From Lytechinus pictus (Eukaryota; Echinodermata; Echinoidea; Temnopleuroida; Toxopneustidae), in the NCBI RefSeq assembly GCF_037042905.1, contig NC_087259.1, positions 23,351,001-23,415,000 on the forward strand: a stretch of 64,000 nt of DNA, read 5' to 3'. Both the position numbers and the translations under genes were made by a program. Below, in pieces: positions 52,240 through 64,000 of this stretch. A model generated the notes under the pieces. It did not search any database and was not told the DNA's origin. It saw only the letters and a program-made list of their open reading frames with translations. How positions within the stretch are numbered: position 1 is the first letter of the stretch; every line of letters begins with the position of its first letter.

Positions 52240-55200
52240 TTTTGGAATATGAAATTGTGATCCTGATTTTCGTCTATGAAATCTAAATGTTATTTATCCA
52301 TTATTCCAAATTATTTGTATAGATGGAATTATTTATTGTTGATTTTATTAAAAGCTACAAAGACATGTGGTACATGTACTGTACTATAAACATCATTTAA
52401 ATTGTGTTGTATGTTTATTCTTGTCTCAACATAATCTAATTTGATTGATCTAAAAAACAACATTTCAATTTATCAAAAAATTACATTTGAAGTCATATTT
52501 TATTCAACTTTTAATTTGCCCTGGGTCTTTAAGATCACCTCTTGGGCTTTAGAAAGGTTTTAATATAGATTTATACATTATGACCATAATGATGGGTTCT
52601 TATATAGCACCGGTATCCGCCTCAGCTGGGCGCTAATGACACTTGCTCAGAAATAGGAAATGTCTCACAAATTTCAATGTCTTCAAACAGTGCTTAGAAT
52701 CATCATTCAGTTCAAAATTAGCAAATTTATAAGTAGCATTATCATAGCTTATATTTCAAAACCTGTTTTTCAATAATTTGCAGACATGTGTTGATAGGTT
52801 GGACAATGCATGTTTGTCCTTCCAATTGACAACTGAATTACTTTCATCTCTAAAAATTCTAGTAAATAATTCTGGATTTGGACAAGTCATCCATGTCTGC
52901 TTTTTGCAGACGATTTTGAAGTAAAACTTCTAATTAAACAAGAAAGGTAAACTAAATATGCACAATTTGAAGACAAAAATAATCAATTCCACTTTTCTGT
53001 AGTGTTTTATACATTGGTAGTTAGAATTGGAATTGGAATTAAATGTACATTGTATCTGCAATTACAGTATTTACATATTTGACATTTAAAAATAACAAAA
53101 TAAAATTAAGAAAAGTATGGTATATTATGTTAATAATATGGATGGGTTTGATGAAATATTAAATGTAAATTATTCCAAAACTCTTTGGAGGAAATGAAAA
53201 ATTGCCTCAAAAGTATGAATTACACTGTATTTTGTAAGCAAAAATCTTGCAAGAAAATGAATTTCCTGAGAAAATTGAAGAAATTTATCATTATCCATGG
53301 GAAGGCCTATGTGCTTAAAATATTCGGAAGTCTAGGAAGAAAATATGTTTATGATTAGTAGCAAAATTATTCAATCTAGAGAAATTCCATGTAATACAGA
53401 GTTAAGTTAGCCTATTGTTCAATGATTTGAATGGTCTAGGTAATATAGGATGTGGTCGAGCTATTTAAAGTAAATCTTCAAAGAAAATCTAACTATAGGA
53501 GGGGACGGGTACTTGCAGTGTACTGTGCACCAACTATACTGACCTTTTAATCTCCTTACTGTAACGCTGATGTCACCTTGGCTTCCAGTGGCTCAGCATG
53601 ACGCAACACATTCCAGCAACGGAATCGAACCTTGGACCTGCTACTCATGGTGTAAGCGGTATCAACCACTGATGTCCGCACACAGTTCTTGATTGTGAAT
53701 GAAAAGTCAACAAGAATTGCGTTCGGACAATCAACGGATAACACTCGCAAATAAAGAGCGATGTCGTGGTGGTGGCGAGTTGAGTTGGCGGTGGTGGTGG
53801 TGGTGGCGCCGCAAAATCGACGATTGCAGTGTGTTTTCCATGACGCTTATTGACCCCGGCGCGGCGAGTGTCCCGACGTCGAGGCAACAGTTTACATAAC
53901 TCATTTCATTTACAGTTATTTGTTAATGTTGGCAGACCCAACAAGACACCACTAAATTAGCTGTTATTAGACATGTAGGCTATTTCACGAAGCTTGCTTA
54001 AGTTTGCGCACAGGCTTATTATTATGGGTGTCACAAAAGCTTTGGACTGATACAATTTCAAAGAACTTTGTTCTAACTTTAGTATTCAAATTTCATGCAT
54101 ATTTCGAACAAAAGTTGTTCTTGTCAACATGAAAGCTTTAGAGATGTTAAGCCATCCATGACTGAAATCAACTTTCGTTTCAAAGTATTTGAGCTCTTAT
54201 ATATAGCACAATGAGAATTGAGTACAATAGCACAACCTAAGGAATGCAGGCAGTAGCCTGTTCAGATACAGCCATTGAAGGGTTTTTTTTAACAAGGATA
54301 AATTACCTTGTCACCTACGATCCCAAAGACAAAAAAAAATCTTTAAATTCTATGGAGTTTGTGTATTTCGGTATTTTGGTGCATTAAAGAGGGAACATTA
54401 GAACCTTTATACTAACATTCAAATTTAATGAATGCATTGTAACATAAGATGTCCTTGACAGCTGCAGAGCCTGTTTTACTTGACCGACATAGCAACTATC
54501 TTTGTTGTTGTTGTTGCAATTTTGCTGCCAAGTATAAGAGTCTTAATACACGAGAGTTGTTGGAATATCTTGCCAGGTATAGTTCCCACGAAAAAATATA
54601 GTTAATCACATTTAAAAATAGATTGAGTTAATTGGAATAGGGCCTTTTAAAATTTGGCAGATTATTAATTAACCTACCCGATAACATCTTCCCACGAATA
54701 CCACTTAGTTCAATGGGTATAGTTTGTACTTAACAGCATCAAGAAGGGGCGTGGCTAGGTACCAATAGAAGCATGGGGATAAGAAAAATGTATAGGCATA
54801 ATTACATACAATGCTTATATAATATAAAATGGACGGCTCAATAGGTCAATCAGTTTTTCCTAGCAAGCCATTGGGATGCAACCGACCATTTCATTTTCTA
54901 GAAAATATTCTGGGATGGGTGAACGGAATAAAAAGAGGAAACGGGAAGGAGGTGGGGATTAAAAAAAGAAAAGACGAAGAGACGTTTCAAGAAAATTATA
55001 GTGGGCAGATCTACAAACAGATACGCGGAGTGAAAGGGTTGAAATAACAAAAATAAAATATTTAACTCTTTTACTCAGCAATGATTTTTCTCAGTATGTC
55101 TCAGGCAGGATTTATATAAGCCTCCAGCAAAATAGAAATAATCCACATCGTGACAATCACCCGACTTGGAGGAATACACTCATACAAATGGATTTGTGGG

Positions 55201-56430
55201 TAATTACTCGAGCATTGGACACTTTTTTATTTGTTTGTTTTCTCCTTAAAGGACGATGAGAGATATAAAAACTACTCGAGTGGATTAATGACCGCCCTTC
55301 TTCAATTCAAAGACATTGGAATTCGATTAAGTACCAATCCCTTCAAATATTTTGTCTCTATACCTCTATAGGAATGAATGATAATTTACGGTCCCATTAA
55401 CCCCTAGAATAGGCATGTTTCTAGCAGGAATCTTGATTTGAATATTTTGATTTTGTATCACTTTATTCAAATATTCATAAAAGATCAGAGGACATATATA
55501 ATAAACATCTACATAGTAATTTACAAACATAATTAACAGAGAAAGTAAACGTAGTCCAGATCCTGGATTATTACTGCCGATGCAGGACATATAGCATAGA
55601 ACAAGATACAAGATAGAATAGAGAATAGAATAACATATCATAGCAAAGATCTCGATTGCGATTAATCTTATAATAAATTCTTATATTCTGCAGTCAAAAT
55701 AGATAAATCGTGTAACAAGTAAAAATGTGATCAAGCGAATTACTGATTTTTTTTTACACAATAGTTATTACTTTTATCGTTATTACGCGTGTTTATTGTT
55801 ATTATGCATCATCGTCAATATGCTTGCCTTAGTAGATAAGATTACTATCTGATAAGATAGTATAGATCATGTTTCATGAGGAATATTATTTTGAAATGTA
55901 GATCACTTAAAAAAAAGTGAATTAGCTTTTCTTGAGTATGGTATTTAATATTAATATATGTCGTTGAAGAAAATCGAATTCCATATCAGTGAATGCCATT
56001 CTGAAATATATACATGAATTCTTTATAAAAAAGAATTCTAAAAAAAAATATTTAATAAAGTGCATATCAGTTGCGGATCTATCCAGGTTGAACAATTACC
56101 ATTTCAGGAGCCATGAATTCAATGAAAATTGTTTCACTTCACTTCTAGGTGATTTGTATAGGCCTAATTATTGAATGAGAGTTTGCATATTTTCTTTAAT
56201 TTGATATTCAACATTCTGTCTCTATTTCTGTTGCCATATCCTATCCATGCAACATATTCAAAGTATAAATGGTATTTGCCCCTTTCGAATACAAATTTTA
56301 AGAACTTAATGATTTGCATATGATATTAGGCGCGGACCCAGCCGGATTAGACACAATATTTTGTGCGAAACAAATTACAAAAACAGTTGTATAATGTTTA
56401 TTGCAAATTTTCACTGAATGTGTAAAGTCC
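52240..56430. other. Intergenic stretch without recognised genes
   Basis: AT-rich. Contains the SINE candidate at 53550-53680 and a short (GGT)n run at about 53785. Open frames of 60-90 codons here show no domain signature. Confidence 0.5.
53550..53680 (-). mobile_element. tRNA-like SINE candidate
   Basis: The minus strand contains AGTGGTTGATACCGCTTAC (A-box-like) and AAGGTTCGATTCCG (B box) spaced as in a tRNA head, followed by unrecognised body sequence to about 53550. Confidence 0.5.
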
Positions 56431-56432
56431 AG

Positions 56433-56560
56433 GGCCCCGTTTCATAAAAACTTATTATAATGACAAAACGTTTACTATCAGCCAATCAAATCGTATGATT
56501 TCAGTAGCTTAAAACTGTTATGGCTAACTTGTTATTATAACAGGTTTTATGAAACGGGAC
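56433..56560. mobile_element. CCAAT-core MITE, opposite orientation
   Basis: Ends GGCCCCGTTTCATAAAAAC and GTTTTATGAAACGGGAC are inverted; inner arms TTATTATAATGAC and GTTATTATAACAGG pair. On the minus strand the core reads AGCTACTGAAATC...GATTTGATTGGCTGA, the same core as at 51019. Confidence 0.72.
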
Positions 56561-56864
56561 TCATTTCCTTTTTATTTAACTTTAAAATGCAAAGAAACAT
56601 ATTATCATTTGTAAAATAGTCATCGTATTCTCCCCCCCCAAAAAAAAAAAAAAAAAAAAAAGATAATAATGATAATGATAAAAAAAACAAATAATATGAA
56701 ATAAATATTTAAATAAAATGTTGACGGTTATGGATGCTCCAGTATATCTTTTTTTTTTCAAGGCCCAACAGTGATCGTTGATGAATTTAAAATAAAATAT
56801 GTTATAAGAATTATAAAAAAAGAGGTAGCAGAAAATCTAAAAAAGAAAAATAGAAATGTCTTAC

Positions 56865-56918
56865 CTTTGGCACTGCAAGTTCATCTGTTGTAGCTCGCTT
56901 CTGTTGACAGGAGCTCAT
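56865..56918 (-). CDS. Candidate first coding exon of an unidentified minus-strand gene
   Basis: The minus strand reads ATG and 18 open codons (MSSCQQKRATTDELAVPK), ending exactly at a strong donor AAAG|gtaaga, phase 0. An in-frame TGA lies 21 bases before the ATG, and a TATA-like ATTATAAAATG sits about 110 bp upstream on the same strand. I do not recognise the peptide and found no further exon in 49.2-56.8 kb, so it may be coincidence. Confidence 0.35.
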
Positions 56919-58252
56919 CTCTCGATGATAAACGATTCAACTTTGAAATAAAAAGGTAAAAACATCCCACAATTGCCGCATGATTGTTATGTTCAGGCCA
57001 CATGGTACACAATCATGCTAGAACATTTTATAATCGGTGCCCCTTCCGATGGCGTCTCTGCATCTTAGTTGCATCCCTCCTGGAATCCCAAAGGGTAAAT
57101 GAATTCCTCTCCGACCAACCCGCCCATTTAAAGAAATCTTCCCCTTCCCCAAATGTGATGGGCGGTGGTTTCGAAAAATACAGGGGGAAAACAAATTCAC
57201 TAATCCTTTTATGTCGCCCTCCTTAAAGCCTAAATCAGAAGCCTATGAAAAGAAGGCGTCGCTGATCGTTCTTTGCCCATCAGCGCGTTGCGTGTCTTTT
57301 ATAAAACTATCTAATTCGGTATGGCTTAGGGGAGAATCAGTGCGGGCGGGCCTTCTTGGTCCCCATTGAAAACATTTAGGGGCTAATTAACCAACTAAAA
57401 CGGGTAATAAACTTCTGGCTTCTCCATTTCTTCTTTGTTTCTCTTTCTTTAAAGGGAGACACCCCCTTTTACTCTTAGAAAACCAAAGAAAAGTGTTTTC
57501 TGCGCCGGCGTGGATTATAGAGCAATTTATTTCTATAGGATTTGGTGATATATCTCTTTAAATCTGTTTTGTTTGGATTGTGGCGCTTGATGGTATAGTT
57601 AAGTATATGTTTTGATGCAATGATATAGAAAAACAAGTTGGTGCTATGGGTCAGTTTTCGGTTTAACGATTGAGGTTTATTTGTTCATCGCAATTCGATG
57701 TTTCTTTCTTCATCTTGACTTGCATCATTTAAAATACATTTATTATCATTCTTTATTGAATTAATAACATTCTTTAAAAGGTGGATCTATAATTAAAAAT
57801 ATGGATTACCTGGCTTGTCATAAATGAATTATCCCCTTCCAATATTACATAATCATGGTTCAGGATATGTATACAGTAAATATTTATCATTGTGGGTCAC
57901 ATATCTTTTTTTATCCAGCTTCCATAATCATAATAATGAGTTTGAATCTGGTGTTGTCATTTTTTTTCTGGCAGTCTGCGTATGATGACAATGACAATAT
58001 TTCTCCTGTTAATAGTTGTTGTTTGTTGGTAGTGGATCATTTTTGTGTGTATTCAATAATATTTTTAGTAGGACCTACATTTATTCTATGATTCATGCCA
58101 GAAAGAGTAAATAAATTTATGTTTGTTATGTTTAATACGAATTATTAATGTGTGCAGAAGAGAACATTAAATCAAGTCAAATCAAATCAAATAATTCCCT
58201 TAAATGATTTTATTAGACATAAGTTTTCGTGCAGTTCTTAAATGCTTCTATA

Positions 58253-58428
58253 CACTGTAAAAAATTAAGTGCTAATTTAGCGCTTAAGTGCTTGTATAGT
58301 GACTGCACTATACGAGTGCTTATTTTTTAGTTTAAATTTGAACTAAAAATTCAGAACTCGTCTCGTAGTGCAGTCACTATACAAGCACTGTAAGTGCTAA
58401 TTAACTTAGCACTTCATTTTTTACAGTG
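58253..58428. mobile_element. TA-flanked palindromic MITE A
   Basis: Begins CACTGTAAAAAATTAAGTGC and ends with GCACTTCATTTTTTACAGTG, flanked by TA at 58251-58252 and 58429-58430. The inner arms ATAGTGACTGCACTATACGA and CGTAGTGCAGTCACTATACA also pair, making almost the whole 176 bp one hairpin. Confidence 0.82.
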
Positions 58429-58911
58429 TACTGAGAATAAGATGACTATTTGTTTTGGAAATCCGATGATGATCTTCGTGACCGCGAGAGAAAATATTTC
58501 ATAATTCTCTATAATCAAAACAAATAAGATAAAGTTATTTATCTGGAAATAGGTACGACTGATAAAAAACCGTTTATCTTATAAACGATTATCGAATTAT
58601 GATAAAATGCATTCTTCCGATAGAATATGTTAAAATTTTAGGAAGCACCGGGCTTTTTTAATCTAAAATAATCTGAACAGAGTTGAATGAATACAGACGC
58701 AATTACATGTATGAGCTCTGTGATTTTGCCCATGTGGCATATGCTTATATACATCTGAATCTATACTAATTCTGCTGTCTGTTGTTAATGTTTTTATCTG
58801 TCATGTTTGTTTTGTTGTTTCCATTTATTTCTCATACAGTGACATTCGATATGCTGATAGGTAATATGAATGAATATCACTCGTAAGATTAAATTATCAA
58901 TAGCGAATATA

Positions 58912-59170
58912 CACTGTAAAAATATTGGGTAAAAATTGTACCACCACCATGACCACGAGAGTAATTATGTATCCAACCAATTTTGGGCAGTATTTTACCC
59001 AGTGCGGGAAGCATATTGCCCGGTCAGGTTAAAAAATAAGCAGTAATTACTTTAGAATGGGCAGAATTTTCATCACACTGGATAAATGAAAATGCCCAAA
59101 AGAAATACCCAATGTTGGTTTGGCACATAATTACCCTCATGGAGCACGTTTACCCAATATTTTTAGAGTG
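58912..59170. mobile_element. TA-flanked MITE B with similar ends
   Basis: Begins CACTGTAAAAATATTGGGTA and ends TACCCAATATTTTTAGAGTG, flanked by TA. The interior (TAATTATGT, GGGCAGTATTTTACCC, TGCCCAAAAGAAATACCCA) is unrelated to MITE A. Only the first 10 bp are shared. Confidence 0.78.
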
Positions 59171-60132
59171 TATATGTATTTATAGGTACTGACCTCTGCA
59201 TGGGTTTTCTGAGAAGAAAGGTGAACGATTTTTGTTTCAAGAGTATTCATAGTTGTAAATGTGAGCATCTGCTTTTAATCATTATTTCAATGTGACCTCA
59301 AGTATGTAAATCCAAATAAATACGCATGACAAGAATTCGACTTTCTTTCCCGACTGCAGATTGGAGACATGAACCAATATCGATATTAATATCTCATTCA
59401 TCCATTATTTCAAACCTGTTACGATCTGGTTAACATCTCATGTTCTTTATTCAATAATACTTTAAACTTGTTTTAAAGGAATGAATCGGGATGCACAGAT
59501 CAATTTAGCGAGTCTCGTGCAGGATGCGGATAAGGACAAGTGAAATGGGTCAATAATGCCGAGCGGCGCCAAGTATACAGACCAACCATTAATGCTGCTA
59601 TACATGTATAAGCGTATACGGCGACGTGACCCAGTCGCATATAGATGGGCGTGGCTCTTCACTCAATTTGGAATTAAGATTATCCATTGTTTTTATCACT
59701 TTTACTTAAATTACTTGCGTGGTCTGATCTGAAGTGAATGTTTTGACTTAAAATTGGATTAAGAGAAGTAGATCGTCTCTTGCTTAGATAATATTGATGA
59801 ATATCGGAAAGACTGTTACTAAAAAGCTTGATTATAAAGAACTCGTACATGTCGTATCTTGCCGCATAAACCATGAAAGTATTCGGATAGCGAATTGGTA
59901 TTGTACTATTGTCGTATATATTTCTAGTTGAAATGATTTTTAAGGTTCATTTACAGAGTTATAAATATCTTAAAGAAGAGGTGGTTATGTTAGACATCCG
60001 GGACCTGACAAACATGAGAATATGTTTGTTTCAGATATTGACATGATTAAGCGTCAAAATTATGTTTTTTTAGAAAAATTTGTGTAGCTACTTGAAATGG
60101 GACTAAGTTCGGGAAGATTAAATTCAACATTT

Positions 60133-60321
60133 AAGTATTAATATTAGTATTATTATTGTTATTATTGTTATTGTTATCATTATTGTTATTATCACTATTA
60201 TTATTATTATTGTTATTATCATTATTATCATCATCATCAGTATCATTAGTAGTACTAGAAGTAATAGGAGTAGTAGTATAGTTGTAGTAATATATAGTAG
60301 TAGTAGTAGTAGTAGTAGTAC

Positions 60322-60392
<71 letters not shown>

Positions 60393-60409
60393 CTAGTAGT
60401 AGTAGTAGC

Positions 60410-60455
<46 letters not shown>

Positions 60456-60489
60456 ATAGTACTACTACTACTACTACTACTACTACTAG

Positions 60490-60542
<53 letters not shown>
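60133..60542. repeat. Compound trinucleotide array switching from (AGT)n to (ACT)n
   Basis: An ATT/ATC-rich start (60133-60240) is followed by (AGT)n to about 60455, then by (ACT)n to 60542. The two blocks are complementary and can fold on each other. The leucine/valine open frame on the minus strand is an artefact. Confidence 0.92.
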
Positions 60543-61432
60543 TACTTAACTGAAGTGCCATGAAATGAAATGTTATTAGTATTTATAATAACATTAACAA
60601 TTACAGTCAAATTGATAAGACTTGGACGAGAGTTGGAGAGGCTGCCTGAGTATAATAATGGATAAAGCTAACTCAATAACCATAACCCGCACGTCGCTGA
60701 CTCCAGACCTCCCCAACTCCTTTCAGGTCAGATTTTAAGAATTGTTTTTTTATACTGCATCTTTTTTTTTGCATCTCAAGTTGTTGCTTTCATTAGAACG
60801 GCACTCTAGATTATTCAAGATGTTATTTAATCATGACTATGCTTTTTGGTTCTTATATTCGATATTTTTTTATGTGGATTATGACTTATACCTAAATTTC
60901 TTTGTGTAATATTCATATGACTGGTATCGGCTCATACACTCTAATATGATAGATTACAAAGTTTGCCAATTTATAAAGCAAACTGTTTTTTCGCTGCATA
61001 TTGCCAGTCATCAGATTTTTTATTGATAATATTAATAAAATCTTAAAATAACATTTATGCAGCCAGCAATGCATTAATAATTGTAATAAATTAAAAAAAT
61101 ATTTATTAGCTGAATCACTTATTCATTTGTTTCTTCATCCATAAATTAATTAATTCATTAATCATGTTTATGTAATTTTGATTAAATCATATATTTGATT
61201 TGATATTTATAATTTACTATCTATTTAGAGTTTCAACTGACCGATTGATCCTGGTTGAACTTACCATGAAAAAAAAAATTATATGAATGTAGAGGAACGA
61301 CATTATTCGTTTTAACTGCATATTACTATGAAACAACACGGATAAACGAGATCCATGTACAATATAATATTTATCTACATAACACGAATACAGGGTTTAG
61401 ATGAATTATATTTATTTTCCACCTATTGTATC

Positions 61433-61636
61433 AACGAAATATCTATAATAATAGTAGACAGTTCTTGTATAGCGCATATCACGTTATAACGTCTATATGC
61501 GCTTCCAAAAGCCTTGGATATTATTACCCCGGCTGTAGCTCATCAAGCAGCCTTCCAGCGCTCAGTGCATTTCAAGGAATAAATTTATGCCAGGTACCCA
61601 TTCACCTCACCTGGGTTGAGTGCAGCACAATCTATT
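61433..61636 (-). mobile_element. SINE of the same family, head missing
   Basis: Shares the body (minus strand: CCCAGGTGAGGTGAATGGGT, then GAGCTACAGCCGGGGTAATA) and the tail region, but the tRNA-like head is absent and the sequence diverges after 61636. A truncated or recombined copy. Confidence 0.7.
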
Positions 61637-61639
61637 TAT

Positions 61640-64000
61640 CACAAGCATGTGGGAAGTGACATCTCGTCAACACTTACTTTGCGAATGATGCTCACACCAC
61701 TTGATTATATACTGTCTTGTTCAAGAAGTGCTTTTTATTTCATAAAGTCTTTCACATGAAAAGAGTAACATTTCACTGGTATCATCACTTTGTTCAACAA
61801 AGTTTCGTTTCTAAATGCACAACTCAGTGGTCCATCTTCACTTGACCATGTTGACTGAATGAATCAAAGAGAGAGAGAGAGAGCCCCCCTCGCCCCATCA
61901 CGTTTTCCTAATTTTCAATCATCTTTTGAATATCCAATGCCGGGATCCAATGTATTTCAAATACATTTCGACCACCATTTCATAATGAATAAAAATAAGT
62001 TTTAAAAAATCTGCCAACAAATCATCCAGTAGCATGTTACTGTAGGCATATTGCATGCTTTAGTTTTAGCGCGCCCTAAGTTACCATGAGCTTAACTTTT
62101 TTCACTGTCAATGATTATAATTTTGCCTACCTTATATCGGAGTAAAGTTGATATTAACATGAAGACAGATTCATCGAATGGGAAATTAGGTTTTAAAGTT
62201 ACTTGCGCTCTTTCTCTTCCACGTCTTCTAGCCATCATTTGCGGAAGTTATGTCGGCCACATGTTGGCCGGAACATGAGAAGTTTCGATTTCGACCTGTT
62301 TGAATTCATCATAATACAGCCTGGGGCGGTTGGGACGCATTTTATGGATTTGCAACGCAAACCTGTTGAAAAGCATATCCATTGCGTGTGTGGACATCGA
62401 TGACAATAAAGCACCACAATAATAGATATCTATTGTCTGTGCCGCATCTCTACTTAGTTTGGTTTTCCTCGTATATTAAAAGCAGAATGTCCAGTAGTCA
62501 TTGCCCCGATCAGATGTAAAAAATCAACCAGTCGACTTCCAGCGAGAGGTATAAACATTTACTATTATTTATTTTTTTTATAATTTTCAAATATTGAAAA
62601 AATACATCGTAGGCTATCCAATGATGCAACAATTGATTTGAAATTTCAGATAAAACCCACGTAGCAACGAAATAAAAAAGGCATAATATAATAATAATAA
62701 ATGTAAACATTCCCCAAAGTGTCTTCTTGCAGGAAATCCATGGGTCCACCCCCCCCCCCCATAGCCAAATCATTGCGTTGCATTTTCTTTCACTTCTTTA
62801 TAAGACAATTGGAATGACAACCCGGTATTGAATCCTTCTGGCGAAAATAAGTCACACATTATTTTGCTATAATCTCAGCACAAGAAGGTATAAACATGCC
62901 ATCTTCATTGTTGGAATAAATATAATATACAGGATCTAAAATGTTGCCGCCATCCCACTTAATATCAAGACTCAACTAATTTTCTATGAAAAGGTCTTCT
63001 TACCAAGATATTGATATATAAACACTTTTTTGCAGGTGCTCATTATAATTACTTTCATCATGTTAACCCCAAAATAAGGACTACATAATATTATGTAAAG
63101 TTGGGCGGGGGCTGACCCAGTGAAAAAATTACAATATCAGATGATCATTTTTACGTTTTTGTACACGATTTTAAAAACACGCCGGAAACACGGTTTATCT
63201 CGGTTTAAACCCGATCACACCCGATGATCTAGGCCTGTTTTAAGTTATGAACGGGGCGGTGTCGAACGGTCAAAATATCTTTCTCTTTCCCGCTCATCCT
63301 TTATTGATCTGTTGTAGGCCCTTTCACAATAGGATGATGGTTGGAAAAAAGGCACTCATCCCTTAAACCCAAATAGAAGCCTTCTATGGACGTCTAAATA
63401 GGGCTTTCATCTCGATTCTAGCTCAACACATTCCCGATCTTAGTCCCCCTTCAGTGACTTTCTTTTATCGCTTCTATTCTTCCATTTACTTGTGTGTCTT
63501 TTATGCTGCGGCGTCTCTTTCCTTTCACCGGTGTGTCTTCATTCTTATATTCCATAGCCATACAAAGAAATGTTTTGACCAACGGTCTAATCGGATCATC
63601 TTTATGACCTCTGCGCCTCCGAAATGTCTTATCTTCGAGGTCCAAAGTGAATCTTCGAAAGGAAAATGTATGATGTATGTATAGGCCTACCCCCTTTTTA
63701 AGTGTGTATGAGAGGGGGTGGGTGAAGACCAGTCTGAAGGAGACGAGGTGTTTTGTTATTAATTTTGAGAATAGTTTGCTGAATTTCCATGTTTCTTGGA
63801 AAGTAAGCCTATATAGAAAGGGGCAAATTATACTGTAAAATCATTTTGGTTTATGACCTTTTTTTTCAATTGACATTTTTGGGGATTTGGTACATTTTAT
63901 CAAGATAATGTTATTGTACAATATAGTAAAGAAATGGTTTAATAATTCACATGATTGGTAGCCATGTTAACATAGATCGAATATTCAGAGCATACAATAA
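61640..64000. other. Intergenic stretch without recognised genes
   Basis: No exon with convincing splice sites or domain similarity was found. There is a short (GA)n at about 61869 and a C-run at about 62748. Overlapping open frames on both strands at 63450-63680 look accidental. Confidence 0.45.

Noticed and set aside
54829..55047. 72-codon Lys/Gly-rich open frame
   Set aside because: No recognisable domain, no clear promoter or splice sites; length is expected by chance in a window this size.
60124..60561. Minus-strand open frame of leucine and valine runs
   Set aside because: Translation of the triplet array; all frames of such a repeat stay open.
63451..63684. Overlapping open frames on both strands
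   Set aside because: Neither resembles a known family; mutual overlap and lack of splice context suggest chance.

Overview
The window looks like nuclear DNA of a marine invertebrate deuterostome. An echinoderm such as a sea urchin is my best guess, inferred from the spliced deubiquitinase gene together with the dense SINE, MITE and LINE content; I cannot name the species. Introns are 0.4-6 kb with canonical GT-AG borders. There is no bacterial-type gene organisation, no CRISPR array and no operon.

The one gene I can read completely is a plus-strand orthologue of the vertebrate deubiquitinases USP20/USP33 (VDU family). I traced 24 coding exons from the ATG at 13524 to the TGA at 49159. All 23 intron phases agree and the product is 931 codons. 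The domain order is zinc-finger UBP (exons 1-4), a His/Glu-rich linker, a USP catalytic core (Cys188, His651, Asp668/669) interrupted by a long acidic Ser/Arg-rich insertion (exons 9-10), and two DUSP domains (exons 19-21 and 22-24). The untranslated first exon lies somewhere in 5.7-11.1 kb. The best candidate ends at a splice donor at 11098, inside a segment that has a diverged second copy at 1-2.4 kb.

Region by region: 0-4.3 kb holds G-rich and 'gtaaatttac'-type tandem arrays, a tRNA-derived SINE and one copy of the duplicated leader segment. 4.9-12.6 kb holds foldback elements, candidate promoter sequence and a CTCF-like motif. 13.5-49.2 kb is the deubiquitinase gene, whose introns are full of mobile DNA. 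This includes a 5'-truncated antisense CR1/L2-type LINE abutting exon 4, a Tc1/mariner-like element, a piggyBac-like MITE with TTAA target duplications, several MITEs sharing a CCAAT-box core, and a (GGT)n-rich array of about 0.7 kb. 49.2-64 kb is mostly intergenic: SINE copies, two TA-flanked MITEs, a mirror (AGT)n/(ACT)n array, and a possible first coding exon of a minus-strand gene at 56865-56918.

The most striking non-genic feature is a repeat family in introns 3, 10 and 18, always in the sense orientation. Each copy is bounded by GTCTCACCTGCAT-type inverted ends and carries about 150-200 bp tandem units, most of which contain AGGTCAAAGGTCA, the consensus DR1 nuclear-receptor element. One copy has been interrupted by the piggyBac-like MITE. 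All functional statements about these repeats are inference.
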